Below, in pieces: positions 50,318 through 58,581 of a stretch of 64,000 bases of DNA. The notes below the pieces were generated by a model. That model was not told the DNA's origin. It worked only from the letters and a program-made list of their open reading frames with translations, and searched no databases. Position 1 is the stretch's first letter, and every line of letters starts with the position of its first letter. Origin of the DNA: Cohnella cholangitidis (GTDB taxonomy: Bacteria; Bacillota; Bacilli; Paenibacillales; Paenibacillaceae). The stretch lies in assembly GCF_014107495.1 (NCBI RefSeq), contig NZ_CP041969.1, positions 1,547,001 through 1,611,000 on the forward strand, given 5' to 3'. The position numbers and the translations under genes were made by a program.

Positions 50318-52816
50318 TTATTTCGAGGGTCTGACTCTCCTGGTCGCTTCCGCTTCCAACGGATTATCGGGCCAATAATGCTTCGGATACCGGCCCTTCA
50401 AGTCTTTGCGCACCTCGAAGTAAGCGTTGTTCCAGAAGCTGACCAAGTCTCTCGTGACTTGAACCGGACGTTGCGCCGGGGATAACAGATGAAGCGTTAA
50501 AGGAACCCGGCCGCCCGCGATGCGCGGAGTTTCCGGCAAGCCGAACAACTCCTGAAGCCGAACGGCGATCGACGGGGCATCGAAATCGCTATAATCGATA
50601 GGCACTCTAGTGCCGCTAGGAACAGTCCAGTGGGTAGGCGCGTAGTCATCCAACTCGCGCCGCTGCTCCCAAGTCAGAACCGATTCCAATATCTCCTTAA
50701 GATTCAGCCTCTGAAGGTCGGAACGGCCTTTCATTCCTTCTATGTAACCCGCTAGCCATTGCTCCAATGACCGGAGTAACGCCTCATCCGATAAATCGGG
50801 CCATGAAGCGTCATGACGCCGAACGAATCGCGTTCTCTCCTGCAGCTGGCGCGCGGCCTTCGTCCACGGCAGCAATTCCATCCCCTCGGCGCGGATTCCC
50901 TCTAGCAGAACTTCAAGCACGCGATCCGCGGGCGGCCGGCTCGCCGGGGTTTCCTCCAGCAGCAAAGCTCCCAGCTTCTTGCGGGCGCGGCTGCGTACCG
51001 TCTTCGACTCGGAATCCCAATAGATGTTCGTTTCCACGTTCATTTCTTCTTGCAGATGAGTCTGCAGCATTTCGAACGGCAATGCCGCCGCCAGCCGGAT
51101 TCGGCTATCCGTACCCGCATCGTCAACCTCCGCCGCGACGATCCAAGGCTCGTGCGCCAGCGCCTGTCCGTATCCGAACTCCGCGCCTCTCCCGCCGCTA
51201 AGCAAATATTTGCCGTTGTCCCGTTGGCGGCCAATCCTGTCCGGATAAGCGAACGCAAGCAATAACCCGCATGCTTCCGCGGAACCGGAAGCCTTATCCG
51301 ACCGAATCCCAAGCTCGCGTTGCAGTCGCTTAACCTCTTCCGCCAGCCTTCTTCGCGTTCCCTCTTCGATCGTGAAATGCGAATTTCCGCGCAGCGCCTC
51401 TATTCTGTGGCGTATATCGGCTCTCGGAGCCTTGCCTTCATAACGAATAAAGTCCCGTTCGCCTAGCACGACGGCTAATTCGCAGCCTAATTCGCCTAAG
51501 CCGATAGGCATCGCGCGCAATAGCATATGCGCGAGGCGCGGATGTTTCCCGACCTCCGCCATTCTCTTCCCGTGCGCGGTTACGGAGCCGCCGTTCTTGT
51601 CCAGCGCTCCTAGCTGAACGAGCAAATCGCGAGCTTGCTGCAACGCCGGAGCAGGCGGAGCATCGAGCCAATCCAGCTCCGCGACGTCCTGCACCCCCCA
51701 CACCGAAAGCTCCAACAACAAAGGCGCCAAGTCCGCTTCCATGATTTCCGGGGCGCTCCGGGGAGACAGGCTCATCTGCTCTTCCTTGCTCCATAATCGG
51801 TAACAGGTACCCGGCATGAGCCTTCCGGCTCGCCCGCGGCGCTGGTCCGCGGACGCCGCGGACACCGTAACCGTGTCCAATCTGGACATCCCCGTACGCG
51901 GCGAGAATCGGGACACCCGCATAAGCCCGCTATCGATGACGACGGTAACGCCCTCTACCGTTAAGCTTGTTTCCGCTACGGACGTGGCCAGCACGACTTT
52001 ACGCCGACCCGGCGGTAAAGGAGCCAGAGCTCGGTCCTGATCTTCCGAGGTTAGGCCGCCGTGAAGCGGACATATTCGCAAAGAATGATCGCCGGGCTTC
52101 AGCATCGCCCCGAGCTTGGATTCTACCGCGCGAATTTCTCCGACGCCCGGCAGGAAAACAAGCACGTCTCCCTCGTGGGCGCGAAGGGCATCCGCCACCG
52201 CATTCGACACGGCCTCTTCGAGCGCTGTCGCTCTGGCTTTCGGGCGATAATGCGTATCCACCGGGAAGCTCCGCCCTTCGCTGCGGACGATCGGCGCTCC
52301 CTTCAACAAATCCGCGACCGGCTCGGCCTCCAAGGTCGCGCTCATGACGAGCAGCTTCAGCTCTTCACGGAGCAGCTCTTGCGATTGCAAACAAAGCGCC
52401 AAGCCTAAATCCGCTTGCAGGCTCCGTTCATGATACTCATCGAAGATAACAAGACCGGTCCCCTCGAGCGCGGGATCGGCCTGCAGCATTCTGGTCAGCA
52501 CGCCTTCCGTTACGACTTCGATTCGCGTACGAGGGCCGACCTTCGTATCCATCTTCACTCGGTAGCCGACCGTTTCCCCAACCTGTTCGCCCAACGTATC
52601 GGCCATTCGCTTGGCCGAACTGCGCGCGGCAAGCCTCCTCGGCTCCAGCATGACGATCTTCTGTCCGTTCAGCCACGCCTCTTCAAGCAAAGCAAGCGGC
52701 ACGCGCGTTGTTTTTCCCGCTCCGGGCGCGGCGACGAGCACCGCGTTGGACGACGTTCGCAGCGCGTCCAACAGCTCCGGCAATGCGGCCTCGATCGGCA
52801 AAGCTTGATTCCCCAC
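50318..52816 (-). CDS. hrpB: ATP-dependent helicase HrpB
   Basis: 832 residues, DEAH-box superfamily 2. LPIEAALPELLDALRTSSNA, VAAPGAGKTTRVPLALL (motif I), LEPRRLAARSSAKRMA (Ia), VIFDEYHERSLQADL (DExH motif II), LVMSATLE (III), RRGRAGRLMPGTCYRLW (VI), helicase-associated domains, and the HrpB-specific C-terminal domain (QELFGLPETPRIAGGRVPLT, LHLLSPAQRPVQVTRDL). The physiological substrate of HrpB is not established. GTG 52816 is chosen because AAGGAAAGGATG is 8 bases upstream and homologues start at this point; the frame extends to 52885. Confidence 0.92.
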   Translation of the reverse strand: MGNQALPIEAALPELLDALRTSSNAVLVAAPGAGKTTRVPLALLEEAWLNGQKIVMLEPRRLAARSSAKRMADTLGEQVGETVGYRVKMDTKVGPRTRIEVVTEGVLTRMLQADPALEGTGLVIFDEYHERSLQADLGLALCLQSQELLREELKLLVMSATLEAEPVADLLKGAPIVRSEGRSFPVDTHYRPKARATALEEAVSNAVADALRAHEGDVLVFLPGVGEIRAVESKLGAMLKPGDHSLRICPLHGGLTSEDQDRALAPLPPGRRKVVLATSVAETSLTVEGVTVVIDSGLMRVSRFSPRTGMSRLDTVTVSAASADQRRGRAGRLMPGTCYRLWSKEEQMSLSPRSAPEIMEADLAPLLLELSVWGVQDVAELDWLDAPPAPALQQARDLLVQLGALDKNGGSVTAHGKRMAEVGKHPRLAHMLLRAMPIGLGELGCELAVVLGERDFIRYEGKAPRADIRHRIEALRGNSHFTIEEGTRRRLAEEVKRLQRELGIRSDKASGSAEACGLLLAFAYPDRIGRQRDNGKYLLSGGRGAEFGYGQALAHEPWIVAAEVDDAGTDSRIRLAAALPFEMLQTHLQEEMNVETNIYWDSESKTVRSRARKKLGALLLEETPASRPPADRVLEVLLEGIRAEGMELLPWTKAARQLQERTRFVRRHDASWPDLSDEALLRSLEQWLAGYIEGMKGRSDLQRLNLKEILESVLTWEQRRELDDYAPTHWTVPSGTRVPIDYSDFDAPSIAVRLQELFGLPETPRIAGGRVPLTLHLLSPAQRPVQVTRDLVSFWNNAYFEVRKDLKGRYPKHYWPDNPLEAEATRRVRPSK

Positions 52817-52969
52817 TTTTCGTTCATCCTTTCCTTGCCCGCGCCGGGACGACGCGGCAAGCTTGTCGTCTCCCCAGCTTATCACGCGAAAAAGCCGCCC
52901 TCAACTCCTTCGCGCGGACGCGGGGAGCCGGAACGGCTATTGCGTAACCCGGAAAAGCCGGAAAAATTG

Positions 52970-54205
52970 TTACCCTCTCTTCTTGCGCGTCATGACGTCG
53001 AAAATAACGGCCGCAGCCAGCACGCCGCCGCGGATCATATATTGATAGGAAATGCCGACGCCCATCAAGTTCATGCCGCTCGTCAGCGATGTCATGACGA
53101 TCGCGCCGATGATGGACCCGGTCACTTTGCCGACGCCGCCAGCAGCGGATACGCCGCCGACGTATGCGGCCGCGATCGCGTCGAGCTCGAACAGCGTTCC
53201 CGCGGTCGTCGTCGCCGATTGCAGGCGCGCCGTATACAAAATACCGGAGAGCGCGGAGAGCAAGCCCATCGATCCGAAGACGACGTATGTGATTTTCTTG
53301 ACGTTGATCCCGCTCAAATGGGCGGCCTCGGGGTTGCTTCCTACCGCGTAAATATGGCGCCCAAGCACCGTTTTGGTCGTCAGGAAATGGTAGATGATAA
53401 CTACTGCCAGCATAATGATCATCGTCCAGGAGAAGCCGTTGTATCCGGCGAGGATCCACGTGATATAGGCGATGATCGCCGAGATGAACACGAGCTTGAT
53501 CGCGAAAATGCTTTTGGAAACGACCTCGAAGTTATACTTGAGCTTGTTGCTCCGTTGCTTGATCTGACCAAAAATGAAGAACAGGATCGCCACGCTGCCG
53601 AGGATGAGCGTCAGCAGGTGCAGGCCGCCGACTTCGGCGATCGATGGAATGTACCCGTTGCCGAGCGCATTGAAATGCTTGTCTTCCACGAGTATGGTGC
53701 CGGTTTTCTCCGTAACTTGCAGCAGCGCGCCGCGGAAAATCAGCATGGCTGCAAGGGACGATACGAATGCCGGAATCCCGATCGACGCGACGAGCACGCC
53801 GTTGAACATCCCGATCACGATGCCGAGCACGAGAATGACGGGAACGGTCACATATACCGGCGAGCCCATTTCGGACATCATGATGGCGGCGATCGCCCCC
53901 ATGAAGCCAGCCGCGAAACCGACGGACAAATCGATATGACGAATGACGATAACGAGCGTCATGCCGACGGCCAGGACGGCGATATACCCCGTCTGATCGA
54001 GCAGGTTGCTGATGTTCCGGGAGGACATGAACAAGCCGCCCGTCAAAAACCAAAACGTGACCATGATGACGAATAAGGCGATGTACATGCCGTATTCGCG
54101 GATATTACCTTTCAGTTGCGTTTTCGCTTCATTGAAGAAAGACGCAGGCGCGCCTCCTATTGCGTTTTGTTTCATCTCCGATTTCGCGTCATTGAAAAAA
54201 GTCAT
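52970..54205 (-). CDS. xylH: Xylose-type sugar ABC transporter permease (XylH-like)
   Basis: 411 residues, about ten to twelve transmembrane helices of the branched-chain/ribose-xylose permease family. Typical segments: TGYIAVLAVGMTLVIVIRHI, DLSVGFAAGFMGAIAAIMMS, GIPAFVSSLAAMLIFRGALL, GRHIYAVGSNPEAAHLSGIN (the cytosolic EAA-like loop) and AYVGGVSAAGGVGKVTGSII. ATG 54205 follows AGGAGG by 7 bases. The N-terminus shows a 60-bp tandem duplication (FFNDAKSEMKQ ... FFNEAKTQLKG) that includes a second, now coding, ribosome binding site. It is the last gene of the three-gene transporter operon. Confidence 0.9.
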   Translation of the reverse strand: MTFFNDAKSEMKQNAIGGAPASFFNEAKTQLKGNIREYGMYIALFVIMVTFWFLTGGLFMSSRNISNLLDQTGYIAVLAVGMTLVIVIRHIDLSVGFAAGFMGAIAAIMMSEMGSPVYVTVPVILVLGIVIGMFNGVLVASIGIPAFVSSLAAMLIFRGALLQVTEKTGTILVEDKHFNALGNGYIPSIAEVGGLHLLTLILGSVAILFFIFGQIKQRSNKLKYNFEVVSKSIFAIKLVFISAIIAYITWILAGYNGFSWTMIIMLAVVIIYHFLTTKTVLGRHIYAVGSNPEAAHLSGINVKKITYVVFGSMGLLSALSGILYTARLQSATTTAGTLFELDAIAAAYVGGVSAAGGVGKVTGSIIGAIVMTSLTSGMNLMGVGISYQYMIRGGVLAAAVIFDVMTRKKRG

Positions 54206-54248
54206 AGGTGTGCCTCCTGACATAGGGAGTTTGGGAACAAACTCTCTC

Positions 54249-55769
54249 CTATTGCGTTGCGTATTGCATGATTTTTTCCTGGGTTGCCTCTTCGATCGGA
54301 AGCTCGCCCTTGATTTTGCCCTCGGCCATGACGTAGATGCGATCGCTCATCCCCAGCACCTCGCCGAGCTCGGAAGAAATCATAATAATGCTCATTCCGT
54401 CGCGGATCAGCTTGTTCATGATCATATAAATCTCGAACTTGGCGCCGACGTCGATGCCGCGCGTCGGTTCGTCCAAAATGAGCAGTTTCGGACCGACGAA
54501 CAGCCATTTGCCGAGCGAAACCTTCTGTTGGTTACCGCCGCTCAGCTTGCCGACGATTTGCTCGACGGATGGCGCTTTGACGTATAACGATTCCTTGTAC
54601 TGATTGGCAACCTTGACTTCCTCATTGTCGTTGATGACCCCCCGAGCGGAGATGCCGTTCAGATTGGCGGCCGAGATGTTGCTTTTGATATCCTGGATCA
54701 AAAACAAGCCGTCGCCCTTTCGATCCTCCGTTACATAGGCGATTCCGGCTTCGATCGCGTCGCTCGTATGCTTGAACGATACCGGGTCCCCGTCCATCCA
54801 TAAATCGCCTTGCAGTTTATATGCTTTCGGGTTTCCGAAGATGCTGAGCGCAAGCTCCGTCCGTCCCGAGCCCATTAAGCCGGCGATCCCGACGATTTCG
54901 CCTTGTTTCACGTGCAAATTCACGTCTTTCACGACATGCCTGCCAAGCTGAGGATCGTACGCGGACCAATCGCTCACTTCAAGAATGTTGTCGCCGTACG
55001 TCTTGTTCGCTCTTTTCGGATAAATATCGTCGATCTCCCGACCGACCATGTTTTTAATGATGGCGTTTTCGGTAATTTCGCCTTTGGAGGCGTCGAGCGT
55101 GCAAATGGTCTGGCCATCGCGGAGCACGGTGGCTTTGTCCGCGATCGAGATCACTTCTTTCAGCTTGTGGGAAATCATGATGCAGGTGATGCCCTGCTTC
55201 TTCAGTTCCCGCAACAGCCGGAGTAGATTTTCGCTGTCGTTCTCGTTGAGCGCCGCGGTCGGTTCGTCCAAAATGAGCAGCTTGACGTTTTTGCTGAGAG
55301 CCTTGGCGATTTCGACAAGCTGCTGCTTGCCGACGCCCAAATCTTTGATCAGCGTCTCGGGATTGACGTCCAGCTTCACTTTTTGCAGCATTTGCTGCGC
55401 CTGCACGATCGTCTGGTTCCAATCGACGAACATGCCGCGTTTTACTTCGTTCCCGGCGTAGATGTTTTCGTAGACGGTGAGGTCCGGAAAAAGGGCCAAT
55501 TCCTGATAGATGATCGCGATGCCGGCCTTTACGCTGTCGCTGATATGGTGGAAATGTTGAACTTGTCCCTCGAAGACGATGTCGCCCTTGTAGGAGCCGG
55601 CAGGATGAACGCCGCTGAGCACTTTCATGAGCGTGCTTTTGCCCGCCCCGTTTTCGCCGACCAAACAGTGAATCTCGCCTTTTTCAACCTTGAAATTGAC
55701 ATCGGTGAGCGCTTTGACGCCCGTAAATTCCTTAAAAATGCGGTTCATTTCCAAAATGTATTGGCTCAT
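54249..55769 (-). CDS. xylG: Xylose-type sugar ABC transporter ATP-binding protein (XylG-like)
   Basis: 506 residues with two ABC domains, as usual for the ribose/xylose family. First: VGENGAGKSTLMKVLSG (Walker A), LGVGKQQLVEIAKALSKNVK (signature), LLILDEPTAALNEND (Walker B). Second: GLMGSGRTELALSIFG (degenerate Walker A), LSGGNQQKVSLGKWL (signature), LLILDEPTRGIDVG. It energises sugar uptake with the permease 43 bases downstream. ATG 55769 is preferred with AAGGAG 8 bases upstream; a GTG nine bases earlier is possible. Confidence 0.93.
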   Translation of the reverse strand: MSQYILEMNRIFKEFTGVKALTDVNFKVEKGEIHCLVGENGAGKSTLMKVLSGVHPAGSYKGDIVFEGQVQHFHHISDSVKAGIAIIYQELALFPDLTVYENIYAGNEVKRGMFVDWNQTIVQAQQMLQKVKLDVNPETLIKDLGVGKQQLVEIAKALSKNVKLLILDEPTAALNENDSENLLRLLRELKKQGITCIMISHKLKEVISIADKATVLRDGQTICTLDASKGEITENAIIKNMVGREIDDIYPKRANKTYGDNILEVSDWSAYDPQLGRHVVKDVNLHVKQGEIVGIAGLMGSGRTELALSIFGNPKAYKLQGDLWMDGDPVSFKHTSDAIEAGIAYVTEDRKGDGLFLIQDIKSNISAANLNGISARGVINDNEEVKVANQYKESLYVKAPSVEQIVGKLSGGNQQKVSLGKWLFVGPKLLILDEPTRGIDVGAKFEIYMIMNKLIRDGMSIIMISSELGEVLGMSDRIYVMAEGKIKGELPIEEATQEKIMQYATQ

Positions 55770-55817
55770 CGGGTTCACTCCTTACATCAGGAGTTGACGG
55801 AGTCGACTCCTAAAATC

Positions 55818-55849
55818 GGAATAGTGATAGACGAATCTATCACTATTCC
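55818..55849. repeat. Perfect 14-bp stem-loop between xylF- and xylG-like genes
   Basis: GGAATAGTGATAGA and TCTATCACTATTCC form 14 pairs around a four-base loop, followed on the minus strand by a weaker GGAGTCGACTCC palindrome. No T run. Such intercistronic hairpins after the binding-protein gene commonly stabilise its mRNA and give excess of binding protein over ATPase. Confidence 0.8.
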
Positions 55850-55862
55850 GCCAAGATATGGA

Positions 55863-56975
55863 TTAAAGGTTTTTGAAATCCGACGCCGGGTAGTAGCCCG
55901 AATCGATGATTTCTTTTTTCACGGTGTCTTTGTCGACGACGATAACCGGCGTTTGTTTCGCTTTAACGTCGATTTTTTGATTGTTGTATGTGCCGGACGT
56001 CGAAGGCGTTTTGCCGTCGAGGAGATCTACGGCCATGCCCATGGCGTCTTTGACGAGCGTACGAACGTCTTTGAACACCGTCATCGATTGCTTGCCGTCG
56101 ATGATGTACTGAATAGAAGCCTTATCCGCGTCCTGACCCGTAATGACAAAGCTCTTAATCGCTTTATCCGCTGTAAAAACGTCCGAGATCGCCACGGAGG
56201 TTCCGTCATTCGGAGCCAAAATCGCGACATCGCCTTTCATATCGGCGGCAGCTGCCGTTAGGTGAGTTTCCGATAAGTTTTTCGCGATGTCCGGAGCCCA
56301 GTCCGTCGTCACTTGGCCGATGATTTTCGCCATTTTGTCGCGATCGTCCGGCAATTTGAACTCAGGAACGTCTTTCAATGCTTCCGCTTCGCTGGAGTTC
56401 GCGATTTTGAACGTGCCGTCCGCGATTTTCGGCTGAAGCACTTTCCATGCGCCTTGGAAGAACAAGAAGGCGTTGTTATCGGATGCGGCCCCGGCATACA
56501 GGTAGAGCGGCTGGCCTGGACCTTTAGCATGATCGACCAAATATTGCGCTTGCGCTGCGCCTACTTGTACGCTGTCGAAAGTGACGTAGTAGTCGACCGC
56601 GTCCGTTTTCGTAATAAGACGGTCGTAAGAGATGACTTTGATTTTTTCTTTTTTGGCCAATTCTACCGCAGCGCCGGCTGCGTCGCCGTCGACCGGACAG
56701 ATAATCAAAACGTCGATGCCTTTGTTGATCAGCGTTTCTACGTTTTGTTTCTCTTTATCGGATGACTTTTGGCTGAACAAAATTTCCGTCGTATACTTGG
56801 AATCCTTCAGGTAATCTTTGAACCGTTGTTCGTCTTGTACCCACCGATTTTCGTCTTTCGTCGGCAGGACGATACCGATATTGAGGTTGTCTTTGTCCTT
56901 GCTGCAAGCGGATACCAGGATCGCAACCATGATGACGACGAGCGTCAACGCGATCGATTTGAAGCCTTTTTTCAT
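55863..56975 (-). CDS. xylF: Xylose-type sugar-binding lipoprotein of the ABC transporter (XylF-like)
   Basis: 370 residues. Lipoprotein signal 1-24 ending LVSAC. Periplasmic-binding-protein fold of the ribose/xylose cluster: LNIGIVLPTKDENRWVQDEQ, NVETLINKGIDVLIICPVDG, KVISYDRLITKTDAVDYYV, ILAPNDGTSVAISD, VITGQDADKASIQYIIDGKQ, SMTVFKDVRTLVKDA. The DRL and GQDAD motifs agree with xylose-binding proteins. GAGAGGGG precedes the ATG. It is the first gene of the transporter operon, with a cre-like site and promoter about 45-80 bases upstream. Confidence 0.92.
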   Translation of the reverse strand: MKKGFKSIALTLVVIMVAILVSACSKDKDNLNIGIVLPTKDENRWVQDEQRFKDYLKDSKYTTEILFSQKSSDKEKQNVETLINKGIDVLIICPVDGDAAGAAVELAKKEKIKVISYDRLITKTDAVDYYVTFDSVQVGAAQAQYLVDHAKGPGQPLYLYAGAASDNNAFLFFQGAWKVLQPKIADGTFKIANSSEAEALKDVPEFKLPDDRDKMAKIIGQVTTDWAPDIAKNLSETHLTAAAADMKGDVAILAPNDGTSVAISDVFTADKAIKSFVITGQDADKASIQYIIDGKQSMTVFKDVRTLVKDAMGMAVDLLDGKTPSTSGTYNNQKIDVKAKQTPVIVVDKDTVKKEIIDSGYYPASDFKNL

Positions 56976-57020
56976 TTTTTCTTTTCCCCTCTCAAAATCA
57001 TCTTGGTTCTAACAAGACTC

Positions 57021-57026
57021 ACTATA
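57021..57026 (-). promoter_or_regulatory. Putative -10 box of the xylose-type transporter operon
   Basis: TATAGT on the minus strand, 46 bases before the binding-protein start. The -35 region 17 bases upstream (CTTTCA) is poor and overlaps the cre-like site, as expected for a regulated promoter. Confidence 0.45.
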
Positions 57027-57043
57027 GCACCGGATGAACGGAA

Positions 57044-57057
57044 TGAAAGCGCTATCC
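57044..57057 (+). promoter_or_regulatory. Catabolite-responsive element (cre)-like operator
   Basis: TGAAAGCGCTATCC matches the CcpA-binding consensus TGWAARCGYTWWCW in 13 of 14 positions and overlaps the -35 region of the transporter promoter. Binding of CcpA here would repress sugar uptake when preferred carbon is available. Confidence 0.6.
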
Positions 57058-57170
57058 AGTAGCACTCTTTTACGACCGTCTATACTTTTTTGAGGTGGTG
57101 CCCATCTTGTCGTCGAAGGGACATCGGCTACTATTTGATTGACGGAATACGATACCGGTCGCGAAGCACG

Positions 57171-57209
57171 CGCCGCTCCTCCTTGATCGATCAAGGCGAG
57201 CGGCTTTTT
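57171..57209 (+). terminator. Plus-strand terminator-like hairpin with no assigned gene
   Basis: GCCGCTC-type arms (CGCTCCTCCTTGATC / GATCAAGGCGAGCG, one mismatch) are followed by GCTTTTTGC on the plus strand. No coding gene lies upstream on that strand before the divergent transporter promoter; it may end a short antisense or small RNA. Confidence 0.45.
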
Positions 57210-57280
57210 GCATTTCTCCCGTAGAGGAAGGGCGGATGTTCGAGTGGAAGCGAGCGCGAAAGATTCGATTGACATTATGC

Positions 57281-57332
57281 AAAAAAGAACTGCTGATTCC
57301 CTCGCGTCCGAACGCGAAAAGAATCAGCAGTT
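57281..57332 (-). terminator. Rho-independent terminator of the sugar sensor operon
   Basis: AACTGCTGATTC pairs with GAATCAGCAGTT and encloses a CGCGTTCGGACGCG-type inner hairpin; on the minus strand it is followed by CTTTTTTG. It lies 120 bases after the stop of the second sugar-binding lipoprotein gene. Confidence 0.9.
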
Positions 57333-57453
57333 ATCAGGTAAAGAAATCAAAACTCGGGCTCGTCCGTCTTTAGCGCGAGAAGTAGGCGCTTTCCGCCTCT
57401 CTTTGCAGAATTTTTCGGCATTCGCGCGGGGCGCGGGCGTACGCGGCCTTTCG

Positions 57454-58581
57454 TTACCTCTTCGCGAACTTGTACACGTCCTCCCGAGAGTGGAAGCCGT
57501 CCGCGATGATCGTCGCGTCGATGTTGCTAATGTCCACGGCCACAGGCGGGAGAAGAACCGAAGGCACTTCGATTTTACCGTTATTCACCTTTCTGTCCGC
57601 ATCGACTTTTTCTGTTTTCGCAAGCTTGACCGCAAGCTCCGCCGCCTTTTCCGCCAGCAACTTGATCGGTTTGTACACCGTCATCGTCTGCGTCCCGGAG
57701 ACGATCCGTTGCACGCCCGCGAGATCCGCGTCCTGACCCGCGACCGGCAGCTTGCCCGCCAGCCCGTGCGATTCAAGAACTTGAATGACGCCCCCCGCGG
57801 TCGCGTCGTTCGCGGAGATGACCGCATCGATCTTGTCGCCGTTCGCTGCCAGCGCCTCTTTCATATTGGCGATCGCTTTGGCGGGCAGCCAATTTTTCGA
57901 CCACTGATCGTATACTATGGTGATGTCGCCTTTGTCGATCAGAGGCTGCAGGACATTGAATACGCCTTTCTTGAACAAATGGGCGTTATTGTCCGTGTCC
58001 GCTCCGCCGATGTACACGTACTTCCCCTTCGGTACTAGCCTCGTGATCGCATTCGCTTGCAATTCTCCGACTTTCTCGTTGTCGAAGGACACGTAAAAGT
58101 CGATATCGGCGTTTTTGACCAAACGATCGTAGGCGATCACCTTGATTCCGGCGGAATGCGCCTTCTTGACGATCGTCGCGACGGATTCCGCGTTGTGCGG
58201 AATGAGCACGAGAATATCGATGCCTTTGTTAATCATCGATTCCGCTTGCAGGATTTGCTTCGCGTCGTCTCCGTTCGCCGATTCAACGATCACTTCGGCC
58301 CCCAGCGCTTCCGCCGCCTTTTTGAATAGGTCCCTGTCCTTCAACCATCTTTCCTCTTGAAAGGAATCCATGGAAAATCCGACTTTGATTTTGCCGTCCC
58401 TGCCGTCGACCGATTGTCCTTCCGGTGTATACCGGTCCGGTTCCGCGTTCCGAGTCGCCGAGCCGATCGTCGCAGGCGCCGAAGCGGGCTTCGACGTACC
58501 GTCTCCCGTACACCCGGTAACGATGCCAGCCAACGCCAACGCAATTATGACGAGCCTCGAATTCCTAAAGACCGTCATCAT
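57454..58581 (-). CDS. Second xylose-type sugar-binding lipoprotein, encoded with the sensor system
   Basis: 375 residues. Lipoprotein signal ending GIVTGC. The mature protein has the same family pattern as the XylF-like protein: IKVGFSMDSFQEERWLKDRD, QAESMINKGIDILVLIPHNA, KVIAYDRLVKNADIDFYVSF, AVISANDATAGGVIQVLESH, VAGQDADLAGVQRIVSGTQT. It lacks its own ATPase and permease, so it probably supplies the transporter encoded downstream or the sensor upstream with sugar. The start ATG at 58581 overlaps the response regulator stop (TGATG). It is the last gene before the terminator. Confidence 0.9.
   Translation of the reverse strand: MMTVFRNSRLVIIALALAGIVTGCTGDGTSKPASAPATIGSATRNAEPDRYTPEGQSVDGRDGKIKVGFSMDSFQEERWLKDRDLFKKAAEALGAEVIVESANGDDAKQILQAESMINKGIDILVLIPHNAESVATIVKKAHSAGIKVIAYDRLVKNADIDFYVSFDNEKVGELQANAITRLVPKGKYVYIGGADTDNNAHLFKKGVFNVLQPLIDKGDITIVYDQWSKNWLPAKAIANMKEALAANGDKIDAVISANDATAGGVIQVLESHGLAGKLPVAGQDADLAGVQRIVSGTQTMTVYKPIKLLAEKAAELAVKLAKTEKVDADRKVNNGKIEVPSVLLPPVAVDISNIDATIIADGFHSREDVYKFAKR

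Larger units (their letters stand above)
56976..57453. other. 478-base intergenic region between the sensor operon and the transporter operon
   Basis: Holds, from right to left, the minus-strand terminator of the sensor operon (57281-57332), a plus-strand-oriented terminator-like hairpin (57171-57209) without an obvious gene, the cre-like site (57044-57057) and the transporter promoter. No coding frame is convincing. Confidence 0.75.

Noticed and set aside
52415..54076. Plus-strand frame of 553 codons
   Set aside because: Antisense to HrpB and the XylH-like permease; His/Arg/Asp-rich composition typical of an antisense shadow.
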